Of a stretch of 64,000 nucleotides of DNA, positions 8,383-18,131 are shown piece by piece (the first letter of the stretch is position 1; the number at the start of each line of letters is the position of its first letter). The translations under genes were made by a program, and so were the position numbers. The notes beneath the pieces are model-generated. The model searched no databases. It saw only the letters and a program-made list of their open reading frames with translations, and had not been told where the DNA came from. The stretch is from assembly GCA_945888515.1 (NCBI GenBank), contig CAMDAD010000002.1, positions 146,302 to 210,301 of the forward strand, in the 5' to 3' direction. Origin of the DNA: Akkermansia muciniphila. Lineage in GTDB: Bacteria; Verrucomicrobiota; Verrucomicrobiia; Verrucomicrobiales; Akkermansiaceae.

Positions 8383-11300
8383 ATGAATTTTTTGAAAATT
8401 TTTCTGATCGTTTCAGTTGTGCTGTTCCCAGAATGGTCCAAGGGTCAGTTGCTTCAGGTCGATGGCAAGCGGATTGTGAACAGTTCAACCAACCAAGAGG
8501 TCATTCTCAATGCGGTGAACTTTGGCAACTGGATGGTGATGGAAGGATACTTGATGAACTCGGTGAATGAGGCCCCGAACCAGCATACATGGAAGAGGAA
8601 GTTGACGACGCTGGTGGGTGCTGCCAGTGTGAAGACATTTTATGATGCTTGGTTGACCAATCATGTCACGCAGAGTGACATCAACCATTTGAAAGCCTCG
8701 GGTTTCAATGCCGTTCGCCTCCCGCTGCACTATGAATACTTTGTCAACTTGGGAACTCCTGATGTATGGAACGAGCAGGGTTTCGCGCTCGTGGATGACA
8801 TCATCAGGTGGTGCACACTTGCAGGGGTTTACGTTATCCTTGATCTGCATGCCGCGCCCGGTGGTCAAAGTGATAACAGTGGAATCAGTGACTATGATAT
8901 TACGAAGCCGTCTCTCTGGGAGAGTGCCGAAAATCGCAGCAAGACCATACGACTGTGGGATAAAATCTCTGAGCGCTATCAAAATGAACCTTGGGTCGCA
9001 GGATACGATCTGATCAACGAGACCAACTGGAATTTGCCGAATGGCACACTGTTGCGCGAGCTCTTTGGTAATTTGACTACGGCAATCCGAGCGAATGGGG
9101 ATAATCATATTTTGTTCATTGAAGGAAATGGATACAGCAACGACTACACTGGGCTCACTCCCGCTTGGGATCCACAGATGGTCTATGTGTTTCACAAATA
9201 CAATTCTTCCGCAGACTTCAGCACCGACCTGCAATGGGTTCTTGATCTCAGAGTCGCACAAAATCGCCCCATTTGGTGCGGTGAGCACGGTGAAAATAGC
9301 AATGATAACTTCACGAAAATGGTTGAGCTGCTGCGGGGGAACGGGATCGGCATGTCATGGTGGCCGATGAAAAAGTTTGAGAGTATCAACTGTCTTTCCA
9401 ATGCGACCTTTCCGCCGGGTTATCGGGATTTGCTCAACTATCTCGGTGGCACCAATCCCACATTGAATGCCGACACGGCACGCAACACGTTGGCTCAACT
9501 TGCCCAGAGTGTCCTGTTGGCCAACACTCGAACCCAAACTGAGGTTCTCCGCGCCATTTTCATTCAGCCGAACAATCGAGACACCGCGCCATTTGGAGCC
9601 GTGCCATCCATTCCGGGTCGGATCTATGCCACCGATTACGACCAAGGGATGAACGGTTATGCGTATTCCGATACGGGGTGGGAGAATGTGCTTTTCACCA
9701 CAGGGGATTACACCGCTTGGAATGAGCGCTGGACCTACCGGAATGGCGGAGTTGATATCGATACCTCTTCGGATACGCTATCGAACGGATATCAAGTGGG
9801 ATTCTTTAGGCCTACGGAGTGGATGAAATACAGCGTCAACGTGGCGTCACCGGGAACATACACCATCGCGCTGCGTGTGGCGAATGGATCTGGGCAAACC
9901 GCTACGATCCAGATTCAAAATGGTGAGGGCACGAAAACCCTGGCCACTGCCTCGGTGCCGAGTGGTGGATGGGGGAACTGGACGACCATTTCCGTGACGG
10001 GTGGTTTTTCCGAGGCAGGGGTTCAGGCGATTCGAATCGCAAATACCGGTTCTTCCGAGTGCGATATCACATCGGTTCTTTTTACCAAAACCAGCGATGC
10101 AATCCCTAACAGCACATCGGTTCCCGTGTCTGTGGTCACCGTTTCCCTCAAGGCCAACAATGGCGGATACTTGTCGTGGCAGAACGCGAGCCCCTTTGCT
10201 CTCACCTGCCAGGCCCTCTCCGAAACCGATCAGGCACGGTTCACGTTGGTGGACGCAGGTGATGGGCGCACCGCTCTGTTAGCCAGTAACGGCAAATATG
10301 TTCGTTATTCCGCCAGTGATAATCGACTTTATGCTGATTCAGATACAATAGGGATCAACCAAGAGTTCACGCTCAATCAGCTCAATCGATCGGTGGCCAT
10401 TAAGGGTGCCAATGCGCGCTACTTTTCCCAAGATGGAAACAACCCAGTTGTTTGCGATCGGACGATCCTCGCGAGTTGGGAGTATTTTCTCATGACCACA
10501 CTTTCCACCACCCAAGGAGCTCCGGCGCCGCCACGGGGAGTGACCTATGAAAATGGAGTGGTGAGTTGGAAATCCATGGTCGGCGCGCTACGCTATTCCG
10601 TGCAGCGCAGCACTGGCAGTGCAGGTCCGTTTGTCACCATCGCCAGCGATCTCGTGGGCACGTCATTTTCCGATCCGAATCCTGTGGTGGATTTGCCGAA
10701 TCGATATCGGGTCATTTCTCATGCGGGAACGTTTGCGAGTGCGCCATCCGGTCAAGTGAGTTCGGGGCCGACGGAGCCTACTCCTGATCCGGATTTGCCA
10801 CTCGGTGATACGCATCAAGACATTGGCACTGTGGGAATTGCTGGAAGTGTTACCACAATCAACGGGACTTATACTTTGAAAGGATCAGGGGCGGACATCT
10901 GGGGGAATGCGGATGGTTGCAGTTTTGTATCTCAATCATTGAATGGAGATTTCACCATCACCGCGCGTCTTGCCAGCATGTCTAATACCGATTACTGGGC
11001 CAAGGCGGGCTTGATGATTCGCGAGTCTAACGCTGCGAATGCGAAAAATGTGGCATTATTGGTCACCCCCGAGGCCGGGGGAACGCGCATGCAATGGCGC
11101 AGTGAGACCGGTGGTAATACGTCAGATCACTACATGAACGGCAGCAAAGCGCCGCTGTGGTTGCGGATCGCGCGCAGCGGAAATTCTTTCACGGGATGGC
11201 AATCGAATGATGGAGTGACTTGGACTAACTCTTACACCATAACACCCACGATGAACTCTGCAGTTGTCGTCGGACTTGTGGTGACATCACATAATAACAA

Positions 11301-13482
11301 CTCCCTCAACACCGCTGTCTTTGATCAGGTGAATGTGAGTGGCTCCACCACGCCTGCGACTGTGACGCTAGGTAGTTTAGCAACTACCTACGATGGCAGT
11401 GCGAAGTCAGCGAGTGCCATCACAGTACCGGCTGGTCTTAACGTGGGGTTCACTTACGATGGTTCTACTACTCCGCCAACAGGAGCGGGTAGTTATGCGG
11501 TGGTAGCGACCGTTAACGACCTTAACTATCATGGTAGCGCCACGGGCACTTTGGTGATTGGCAAGGCCAGCGCCAGCATCACGCTAGGAAACTTAGCGGC
11601 CACTTATGATGGAAATGCCAAATATGCCACGGCCACCACAGTTCCCGCAGGGTTGAGCGTAGGTCTCACCTACAACGGCGTTGCCATGGGGCCTGCCAAT
11701 GTCAATAGCAACCCCCTTTGGCAAGCATCTTCCAGTCATGGTTCGGGAGGGAGCTCGGCATCCACTTATGCCATTGCAAAACCAACGGGCCTCGCAGTGG
11801 GTGATTTGATGATCCTGAGTGCCGCGATCGAGGGCGGTAAAACTTTTACGGCTCCCACTGCGACGGGCACGTGGACTGAAGTGATCAGAACAGCCAATGG
11901 CGGCAACCTATTACTCATCGTTCTTCGCAAGATTGCTGTCCAAGCGGATGTCGATGCCGCCAATTTCTCGGTGGGCGTGGGCGGTGGCAAGTATTCCATC
12001 GGACTTTCAAGAATCACCGGCCACAATCCCACCAGTCCGATCGCTGCTAGCGCCGGGGCGACTGGCTCCGGCACTGCAGTTGCCGCTCCTGCCATCACCA
12101 CCACCGCCGCGAATCAATTGGTGTTATCGTTTCACGGAGTGAAGAAATCGGCATCATTCACGCCCTCAGGAAGTTTCGGCACCGAGCTTTACGACGTCGC
12201 TGGGGATCTACCATCGCACGCAGCCTATCGGTATGTCCAAACCAGTGCAGGCAGCACCGGAACCAAAACTGCCACCTCGTCGCAATCAGAACAATGGGTG
12301 GCCATCCAAGTGGCCATCGCCGGCAGGGTCTCGCCGACTATCAGTGCCTTGGGCAGTTACGTCGTGGTGGGAACGATTAACAATCCAAACTACCAAGGAA
12401 CCGCCTCGGGGACCTTGGTGATTGGTAAACCGACCGCCACGGTGAATCTAGGAAATCTAACCACCACTTACGATGGCAGCGCCAAGGCTGCGTCCGTCAC
12501 CACGGTGCCAGCTGGTCTCAGTGTTTCTCTCACTTACAATGGCTCCGCAACGATCCCGACTGCTGTTGGCAGCTATGCGGTGGTGGCAACCGTGAACGAC
12601 ACCAACTACGGCGGAACCGCTGAAGGAACGCTGGTCATCGGCAAGGCTTCCGCCACGGTGAATCTAGGAAATCTAACCACCACTTACGACGGCAGTGCCA
12701 AAGCGGCATCCGCGACGACGGTGCCGACTGGTCTCAGTGTTTCTCTCACTTACAATGGCTCCGCAACGCTCCCGACTGCTGTTGGCAGCTATGTCGTGGT
12801 GGCAACCGTGAACGACACCAACTACGGCGGAACCGCTGCAGGAACGTTTGTCATCGGCAAGGCTGCCGCCACGGTGAATCTAGCAAATCTAACCGCCACC
12901 TATGATGGGAATGCCAAGAATGTCTCCGTGACTACCGTGCCGAGCGGCCTCAATGTATCGATCACTTACGATGGTTCCTCGACTACTCCGGTTGCTGTTG
13001 GAAATTACGCGGTGGTGGTCACCATCGACGATGTGAATTTTCAAGGAACCGCTTCCGACACACTTGTTATCGCGAAAAGCAGCACGCCGACATTTGCGGA
13101 GGTTATGGCTGATGGATACAGCCTGACTGGGTTGGATGCGGAGCCTCTTGCCGACCCAGACTCGGATGGTATTCCAAATCTGCTTGAGTATGCATTCGGC
13201 AGCACTCCAGTGAATCCCACATCTGCTCCAGCGGCGACACGGCTTGAGGTCGGGGCGAATGCGGTGCGTTTCTCAGCCGTTGTAAGAGAAGACAGCGGCG
13301 TGATTCTAACGCCTGAAGTCAGCGTGGATTTTACCACTTGGAGCTCTGCAGGAGTCACGGAGTTGGTCATTGCGCATGTGTCACAAGATGGTGTCCCAAC
13401 TGGATTCACACGGCGGATCTGGGAGATGCCGGGCAATATGCCCAAGCTATTTCTCCGCTGGCAAGCTCAGGTAGACGATTGA
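8383..13482 (+). CDS. Secreted modular GH5 endoglucanase with CBM6, fascin-like, FN3, ConA-like and MBG domains
   Basis: A 1,699-residue exported polysaccharidase. Start at 8383 gives a signal peptide (MNFLKIFLIVSVVLFPEWSKG). The GH5 domain spans about residues 24-355, with the acid/base Glu at about 213 (LINETNW) and the nucleophile Glu at about 301 (WCGEHGEN). Then come a CBM6-like domain (about 412-570), a beta-trefoil fascin-like domain (about 579-709), an FN3-like domain (about 712-800), a DUF1349/ConA-like domain (about 810-987), five MBG-type beta repeats (about 990-1567) and a C-terminal module with a calcium-type DPDSDGIPNLLEYAFG loop. The second MBG repeat is split by a domain of about 215 residues. 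It probably binds and cuts beta-glucan at the cell surface; the C-terminal module may be a sorting domain. Monocistronic. Confidence 0.9.
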   Translation: MNFLKIFLIVSVVLFPEWSKGQLLQVDGKRIVNSSTNQEVILNAVNFGNWMVMEGYLMNSVNEAPNQHTWKRKLTTLVGAASVKTFYDAWLTNHVTQSDINHLKASGFNAVRLPLHYEYFVNLGTPDVWNEQGFALVDDIIRWCTLAGVYVILDLHAAPGGQSDNSGISDYDITKPSLWESAENRSKTIRLWDKISERYQNEPWVAGYDLINETNWNLPNGTLLRELFGNLTTAIRANGDNHILFIEGNGYSNDYTGLTPAWDPQMVYVFHKYNSSADFSTDLQWVLDLRVAQNRPIWCGEHGENSNDNFTKMVELLRGNGIGMSWWPMKKFESINCLSNATFPPGYRDLLNYLGGTNPTLNADTARNTLAQLAQSVLLANTRTQTEVLRAIFIQPNNRDTAPFGAVPSIPGRIYATDYDQGMNGYAYSDTGWENVLFTTGDYTAWNERWTYRNGGVDIDTSSDTLSNGYQVGFFRPTEWMKYSVNVASPGTYTIALRVANGSGQTATIQIQNGEGTKTLATASVPSGGWGNWTTISVTGGFSEAGVQAIRIANTGSSECDITSVLFTKTSDAIPNSTSVPVSVVTVSLKANNGGYLSWQNASPFALTCQALSETDQARFTLVDAGDGRTALLASNGKYVRYSASDNRLYADSDTIGINQEFTLNQLNRSVAIKGANARYFSQDGNNPVVCDRTILASWEYFLMTTLSTTQGAPAPPRGVTYENGVVSWKSMVGALRYSVQRSTGSAGPFVTIASDLVGTSFSDPNPVVDLPNRYRVISHAGTFASAPSGQVSSGPTEPTPDPDLPLGDTHQDIGTVGIAGSVTTINGTYTLKGSGADIWGNADGCSFVSQSLNGDFTITARLASMSNTDYWAKAGLMIRESNAANAKNVALLVTPEAGGTRMQWRSETGGNTSDHYMNGSKAPLWLRIARSGNSFTGWQSNDGVTWTNSYTITPTMNSAVVVGLVVTSHNNNSLNTAVFDQVNVSGSTTPATVTLGSLATTYDGSAKSASAITVPAGLNVGFTYDGSTTPPTGAGSYAVVATVNDLNYHGSATGTLVIGKASASITLGNLAATYDGNAKYATATTVPAGLSVGLTYNGVAMGPANVNSNPLWQASSSHGSGGSSASTYAIAKPTGLAVGDLMILSAAIEGGKTFTAPTATGTWTEVIRTANGGNLLLIVLRKIAVQADVDAANFSVGVGGGKYSIGLSRITGHNPTSPIAASAGATGSGTAVAAPAITTTAANQLVLSFHGVKKSASFTPSGSFGTELYDVAGDLPSHAAYRYVQTSAGSTGTKTATSSQSEQWVAIQVAIAGRVSPTISALGSYVVVGTINNPNYQGTASGTLVIGKPTATVNLGNLTTTYDGSAKAASVTTVPAGLSVSLTYNGSATIPTAVGSYAVVATVNDTNYGGTAEGTLVIGKASATVNLGNLTTTYDGSAKAASATTVPTGLSVSLTYNGSATLPTAVGSYVVVATVNDTNYGGTAAGTFVIGKAAATVNLANLTATYDGNAKNVSVTTVPSGLNVSITYDGSSTTPVAVGNYAVVVTIDDVNFQGTASDTLVIAKSSTPTFAEVMADGYSLTGLDAEPLADPDSDGIPNLLEYAFGSTPVNPTSAPAATRLEVGANAVRFSAVVREDSGVILTPEVSVDFTTWSSAGVTELVIAHVSQDGVPTGFTRRIWEMPGNMPKLFLRWQAQVDD
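11686..12333 (+). other. Domain of about 215 residues nested inside the second MBG repeat
   Basis: The MBG repeat starting LGNLAATYDGNAK runs as far as LTYNGVA, breaks off, and resumes at about 12333 with ISALGSYVVVGTINNPNYQG, which completes the repeat. Between them lies an unrelated Gly/Ser/Thr-rich beta domain (SSASTYAIAKPTGLAVGDLMIL, then EQWVAIQVAIAG). The reading frame is kept, so this is a domain inserted into a domain and not a frameshift. The insert looks like the adhesin-like GLAVGDLMI family found in secreted proteins, but I cannot name it with certainty. Confidence 0.7.
12436..13083 (+). repeat. Three tandem 216-bp MBG-coding repeats
   Basis: Three units begin with GCCACGGTGAATCTAG at 12436, 12652 and 12868, giving an exact 216-bp period. 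Units one and two are near-identical in DNA over long runs; unit three is more diverged. Confidence 0.85.
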
Positions 13483-13624
13483 CGAGCCGCGAAAAACTTG
13501 CCACAGGTGGCGTCACTCTCAGAGCCATCTGGTAGAATCTCTTTTGATAGATCAGAAGATCAATCACCATCCGATTTTCTGATACCGTCTCGGAGGGAGT
13601 GCGAGCAATCATGGAAATGAATCG

Positions 13625-15586
13625 TCAACTCTCGAAGTAGGTATAGCCACTCAAGCCGTTGCGGAAAAGATCCATGACCTCGCGGCGCTCGCTGGGGGAA
13701 ATGTTGCCTTTGCTGACGGCTTGTTCAGCAAAGCTACGGAAGCGGCTGACAAGCTCCTTGGTGTCATATTCCACATAGCTGAGAACATCGGCCACGGTAT
13801 CACCTTCTACTTCGTGAGTGTAGACAGGTTTGCCATTTTCCATGTGCACGCCGACGACGTGCGTGTCACCTAACAGATTGTGCAGGTCACCTAGGGTTTC
13901 CTGATAGGCGCCGACGAGGAAAACGGCAACGTAGTAGGGCGTGCCGGGCTTGAATTCGTGAAGCGGGAGGATTTTTGCTACGTCTTCACGGTCGATGAAG
14001 TGATCGATCTTGCCATCGCAGTCACAAGTAATATCGGCCAATACAGCGCGGTGACGTGGGCGCTCCTCCAAGCGATGGATCGGCATCACTGGGAAAAGTT
14101 GATCGATAGCCCAAGAGTCTGGCAGGCTCTGGAATAGACTGAAATTGCCGTAATAAAAATCCGTGAGAGAGCTCGACAGTTCTCGCAGATCCTCGGGGAT
14201 GTCATCCATTTCCGTGAGTAATTTTGAGACGCGGGTGAGGATGTGCCAGGACCAGGCTTCGCCGAGTCCGCGTTCACGCAGGGTGGCGTTGCCATGGAAA
14301 AACTGAGCGCGTAGTTGATCGCGGTAATAAAGTGCATCGTTTACGCACTCTTGGAGATTTTTTTTGCACAGGACCCGATTCACCTCGATGAGGTTTTTCA
14401 ATTGATCGTGTGGATTTTCCGGAGTGGCAGGTTCGTCATCGGAGGACTGAACGCTCGTCACATCGAGAATGTTGAACACCAGCACCGAGTAATAGGACAC
14501 CACCGCCCGACCCGATTCTGAAATGATGTTTGGGTGGGCGATATTTTGTTTATGGCAAACACTGGAAATCACTTCGATGATGTCCGCGCAGTATTCCGAG
14601 ATTGAATAGTTGCAGGACGACGTGAAATTCGTGTGCGAGCCATCGTAATCGACTGCGAGTCCACCGCCGATATCGAGAATTCCCATCGGTGCGCCCTCAC
14701 GCACGAGATCGCAATACATTCGCACCGCTTCCGTGGCACCCTCGCGGATTGAGGCGATGTTCGGAATCTGCGAGCCTTGATGGTAGTGCAGCATTTTCAG
14801 ACAGTCGAGGTAACCGTAGTCTTTAAGGCGATCGACCACTTCGATGACTTGAGCAGCATTGAGGCCGAAAACCGACTTATCGCCAGCGGACTCCTGCCAG
14901 TGGCCCGAACCGCGAGTGGCGAGGCGGACACGCACGCCGAGATTGGGACGGATGCCGATGGCTTGTGACCGTTTGATGATGGAGTGCAGCTCGCTAGGCA
15001 TTTCCAGAACGAGAATGACACGCAGTCCCATCTTTTGGGCATGAAGAGCCAGATCGATGAATTCTTCATCTTTGTAACCGTTGCAGATAATATAGGCTTC
15101 TGGATCGTGCATGTGGGCCAGTGCCGCGATCAGCTCCGGTTTGGATCCTGCTTCCAGACCGTAATGGTATTGTTTACCGAACTCGGTGATTTCCTCGATG
15201 ACCTGACGTTGTTGATTGACTTTGATCGGATAAACCCCGCGGTAAGAGCCTTGGTAATTCAGATCTTTGATGGCCTTGTGAAAGGAATTGTTCAATTCGG
15301 CGATGCGAGAGTGCAAAAGATCGCGGAAACGAAGTAGGACAGGCAGTTGTGTGCCGCGATCAGCAAGACCATCGACAATGTTCTTTAAGCTAATATCGTA
15401 ATTCTCATCCTCCTCAGTCAGTCGCACCGTGACTTCGCCTTGGCGGGACACATGAAAATAGCCGTGGCCCCAGTCATCGATGCCATAAAGCTCCGCAGAC
15501 TTGTTGGGAGACCAACTTTTCTGGGGTTTTCCACTGGCGGGGAGGGAAGGGGATTTTTTTTGCTTTTTCGGGGTGCTACGGGACAT
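13625..15586 (-). CDS. speA: Biosynthetic arginine decarboxylase
   Basis: PLP-dependent decarboxylation of arginine to agmatine, the first step of polyamine synthesis by the agmatine route. The 653-residue length suits the SpeA family (about 630-660). The PLP lysine is in GVYPIKVNQQRQV (about residue 122). Other family segments are GLEAGSKPEL, VRVRLATRGSGHWQESAGDKSVFGL, HYHQGSQIPNI, DIGGGLAVDYDGS and the active-site region PVMPIHRLEERP followed by DITCDCDGKI. The N-terminus has a basic extension of about 30 residues. No speB or other polyamine gene is adjacent. Confidence 0.95.
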   Translation of the reverse strand: MSRSTPKKQKKSPSLPASGKPQKSWSPNKSAELYGIDDWGHGYFHVSRQGEVTVRLTEEDENYDISLKNIVDGLADRGTQLPVLLRFRDLLHSRIAELNNSFHKAIKDLNYQGSYRGVYPIKVNQQRQVIEEITEFGKQYHYGLEAGSKPELIAALAHMHDPEAYIICNGYKDEEFIDLALHAQKMGLRVILVLEMPSELHSIIKRSQAIGIRPNLGVRVRLATRGSGHWQESAGDKSVFGLNAAQVIEVVDRLKDYGYLDCLKMLHYHQGSQIPNIASIREGATEAVRMYCDLVREGAPMGILDIGGGLAVDYDGSHTNFTSSCNYSISEYCADIIEVISSVCHKQNIAHPNIISESGRAVVSYYSVLVFNILDVTSVQSSDDEPATPENPHDQLKNLIEVNRVLCKKNLQECVNDALYYRDQLRAQFFHGNATLRERGLGEAWSWHILTRVSKLLTEMDDIPEDLRELSSSLTDFYYGNFSLFQSLPDSWAIDQLFPVMPIHRLEERPRHRAVLADITCDCDGKIDHFIDREDVAKILPLHEFKPGTPYYVAVFLVGAYQETLGDLHNLLGDTHVVGVHMENGKPVYTHEVEGDTVADVLSYVEYDTKELVSRFRSFAEQAVSKGNISPSERREVMDLFRNGLSGYTYFES

Positions 15587-15686
15587 GCTGTGAATACGGT
15601 GGAGAGGCGGTTATATCAGCCATGATACCGCAAATGGCAAAGAAAATCGAGTGACAAAGCAAAAAATCTTCCGCTGCCTGCCCAAA

Positions 15687-16322
15687 TCACTCGGTGGGTG
15701 GTGTGGCTGCATCTGCGGCAGGGGCCTCGGGTGTGGTCTGCTCTAGCGGTTTTCCTTTGTTAGACATGGATTGCATCAGTGACTGATGGGTTTCCTTTTC
15801 GTGGCGGATGGATAGACCCACGTAGAAGGCGAGAGCGGCGAGGACGAGGAAAACGATCATGGCCAGAAAACTGTGCGTCGGGTTTGCCGAAACAAGCGTG
15901 GCGGGTGCGGGCGATGGCCTGCGAACGGGACCGCGATGGGATGATTGCAAAAGTTTTTTCTCTGGGTTCTCGGCGATGATTTTTGACTCCGCAGCAGGTT
16001 TTTCGAGGGCTAGAGATTCTTTTTCCTCATCGGTGAGGGAGAAATCAAAGGAAACGTCGCCGAGTTTTACCATACGTCCATCGATCAGTGCGATCGTGGG
16101 GAGTCGGTTGCCGTCGAGCTTTGTGCCATTGGTCGAATCCAAGTCACGGAGTTGATAGCCACCAGGAATGCGCTCCATGACGGCATGGTTCACGGAGACG
16201 GAGCCACAGCTGATGACGATGTCATTGTCCGAACCTCTGCCCATTTTCACCGACTGACGGTCAAGTTGGAAACGATAAGGCTGCGGGGTTTGATCGGATA
16301 CGGTAATGATGACACGTGGCAT
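15687..16322 (-). CDS. FHA-domain membrane protein
   Basis: A 211-residue protein with an N-terminal FHA domain (about residues 1-100) that should bind phosphothreonine peptides. The FHA signature is complete: GRGSDNDIVI, then SVSVNHAVMER and LRDLDSTNGTKLDG. A linker rich in Pro and Ala leads to one transmembrane helix (SFLAMIVFLVLAALAFYVGL) and a short Glu/Ala/Pro-rich tail. The FHA domain is therefore cytosolic and tethered. No kinase or phosphatase gene is close, so its partner is unknown. Lies between speA and a GH78-like gene, all on the minus strand. Confidence 0.85.
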   Translation of the reverse strand: MPRVIITVSDQTPQPYRFQLDRQSVKMGRGSDNDIVISCGSVSVNHAVMERIPGGYQLRDLDSTNGTKLDGNRLPTIALIDGRMVKLGDVSFDFSLTDEEKESLALEKPAAESKIIAENPEKKLLQSSHRGPVRRPSPAPATLVSANPTHSFLAMIVFLVLAALAFYVGLSIRHEKETHQSLMQSMSNKGKPLEQTTPEAPAADAATPPTE

Positions 16323-16385
16323 AACGGTGATACGTTCTTCAAACGCGGTTTTTTACTGAAAAATTTTCCCCAAGGGAATGACCAC

Positions 16386-18116
16386 TCACCGCACCGTCAC
16401 AGATACCTGACCTGTCACCTCGTCACTCAAGGTAAGACGTCCATTCACATAGGTTGCAGGCACTACTTTGCCACTGATGTAGGCTTTTTGGCCAGCGATG
16501 GCAGGAAGATCGATCACGGCCGAGATCCCTGCGGGAAGTGCCAGATGCCAAGACTTTGCTGACTTTTCCCACTTGAGAAATATGGGACCGCGGCTAGAAG
16601 GGACTTTGGCGTTGAGTTTGGTGAGACTGGCGGGTTGGGGTTGGACGAGGACCTTGGACCATCCGGCTTGGAGAGGTCGAACTCCGGCAAAGAACCGCGG
16701 CAGAATGTTCGCCGGTGCGGCGCCCCACGCGTGGTTCCAGTCTTGGTTGGGTTTGTATTTGTTATCCCATGCTTCCCAGGTAATGGTCGTGCCGCTTTGG
16801 AGCATGTGTTTCCAACTGCGGTCACCGTCGGCTAGGATCAGTCGCAGTGCGGTATCTGCCGCGCCATTTTCTAATAGTCCTTCTAACAAATATTGTGCGG
16901 CATAGACCGAGCACTTCATGCCGCGCTGATTGAGAAAAGCGATGACCTTCGGTTTGCGATCCGCGGGAACCAGACCGAAGGCTAGCGGGAAAAGATTGGC
17001 GTGGAGGGAGCTATGTTTCGTGGATTCTCCATCGGTGTAGAGACTGGTGGCTGGGTTGTAGAGTTTCGCTTGGAAGGAGGCGAGAGCTTTGTCGTATTGT
17101 GCCTGCATGGATTTCGCCTCATCGGCTTTTCCGGAGGCAGTGGCCATCTCGATCATGAGCTGCAGGGCGCGCAGGTGGAAGGCATTGACGACGGTGTTGA
17201 CGGGAGTGAACACGTAGCCATCTCGCTCATCTTTTGGCCAGTCGACGATGTCATCGCGCTTGATTTGTTTATCATTGCTGACCAGCAATCCATCTTCACG
17301 CGCGCGCTCGCCCAGGGTTTTGGATTTTAGGGAATCAAAGCGTTGGCTCATCCATGCCTTGTCGCCCGTAAACATCCAATCGGCATATACCATGAAGATC
17401 AAGTGCGGCGCCCACTCGCTGGGCCAGGTTGGTTGTTTCATCAGGTGATCAAATGTATCGCGTGCCATTTGCGGGTCGGGATCGCAGGCGTAGTGGCTGA
17501 GTTGATTGAGGTAGGCATCCGCCTCGTAGGGAATGCGCTCGCGATCGCCGTCCACATAGACGCCGGCAAAAGTCGTGGCCTTGATCGAGTAACGGCAAAG
17601 TTCCCAGATCTGATCGAGGGTGGCATCGGAGGAAGAAAAACTAGCGGCGTTGTCCTGCCAAGTCGTGGCAAAGGCGGCATGGCGCTGGATGTTGGCGGAG
17701 GTGAATTTTCCTTTCCATCCCTCGATCTCGACCCAGCGGAAAGGCAACACAACACCCCATTCTTTCGGTGTGAGAATGGCGGCGGGCAGGGTGGTATTGC
17801 GCTTATCGGCGGCGGGAGCGACACGGGTCTTTTCGCCCTGCACGGTGGCTTTGGTCTGGGCGTAGCGAATCGTGCCGCCGGGACTACGGTTGATCCGATC
17901 ATTCTTCGAGGCCTCGCCGAAATGCACGGTGAGTTCTTGCGCTTCCGCGGCCTGGAGCAGATCGATGTTGCCGAAAGCGACCTTGCCAAAATCGATAAGA
18001 ATGGTGCCATCGCCTAAGGTTTTGACACTCACGGGATGCTGTGTCACGAGTTGTGTTGGCGCAGCGTGAGCAACGAGAGTGAAGCCATAAAGTAGTAAAA
18101 AAATGAATCGTTTCAT
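16386..18116 (-). CDS. Secreted alpha-L-rhamnosidase-like glycoside hydrolase (GH78-type six-hairpin domain)
   Basis: Has a Sec signal peptide (MKRFIFLLLYGFTLVAHA), a beta-sandwich N-terminal region and an (alpha/alpha)6 catalytic region. The stretch FAGVYVDGDRERIPYEADAYLNQ matches the conserved acidic region of GH78-type enzymes; AWDNKYKPNQDWNHAWGAAP and the following GVRPLQAGW are also typical of the C-terminal part of this clan. At 576 residues it is shorter than most GH78 enzymes, lacking the extra N-terminal domains. Predicted to release L-rhamnose or a related sugar from polysaccharide in the periplasm or outside. It could feed the microcompartment operon 9 kb away. Substrate not provable from sequence. 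Confidence 0.75.
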   Translation of the reverse strand: MKRFIFLLLYGFTLVAHAAPTQLVTQHPVSVKTLGDGTILIDFGKVAFGNIDLLQAAEAQELTVHFGEASKNDRINRSPGGTIRYAQTKATVQGEKTRVAPAADKRNTTLPAAILTPKEWGVVLPFRWVEIEGWKGKFTSANIQRHAAFATTWQDNAASFSSSDATLDQIWELCRYSIKATTFAGVYVDGDRERIPYEADAYLNQLSHYACDPDPQMARDTFDHLMKQPTWPSEWAPHLIFMVYADWMFTGDKAWMSQRFDSLKSKTLGERAREDGLLVSNDKQIKRDDIVDWPKDERDGYVFTPVNTVVNAFHLRALQLMIEMATASGKADEAKSMQAQYDKALASFQAKLYNPATSLYTDGESTKHSSLHANLFPLAFGLVPADRKPKVIAFLNQRGMKCSVYAAQYLLEGLLENGAADTALRLILADGDRSWKHMLQSGTTITWEAWDNKYKPNQDWNHAWGAAPANILPRFFAGVRPLQAGWSKVLVQPQPASLTKLNAKVPSSRGPIFLKWEKSAKSWHLALPAGISAVIDLPAIAGQKAYISGKVVPATYVNGRLTLSDEVTGQVSVTVR

Positions 18117-18131
18117 GAGCGAGAGAGAATT

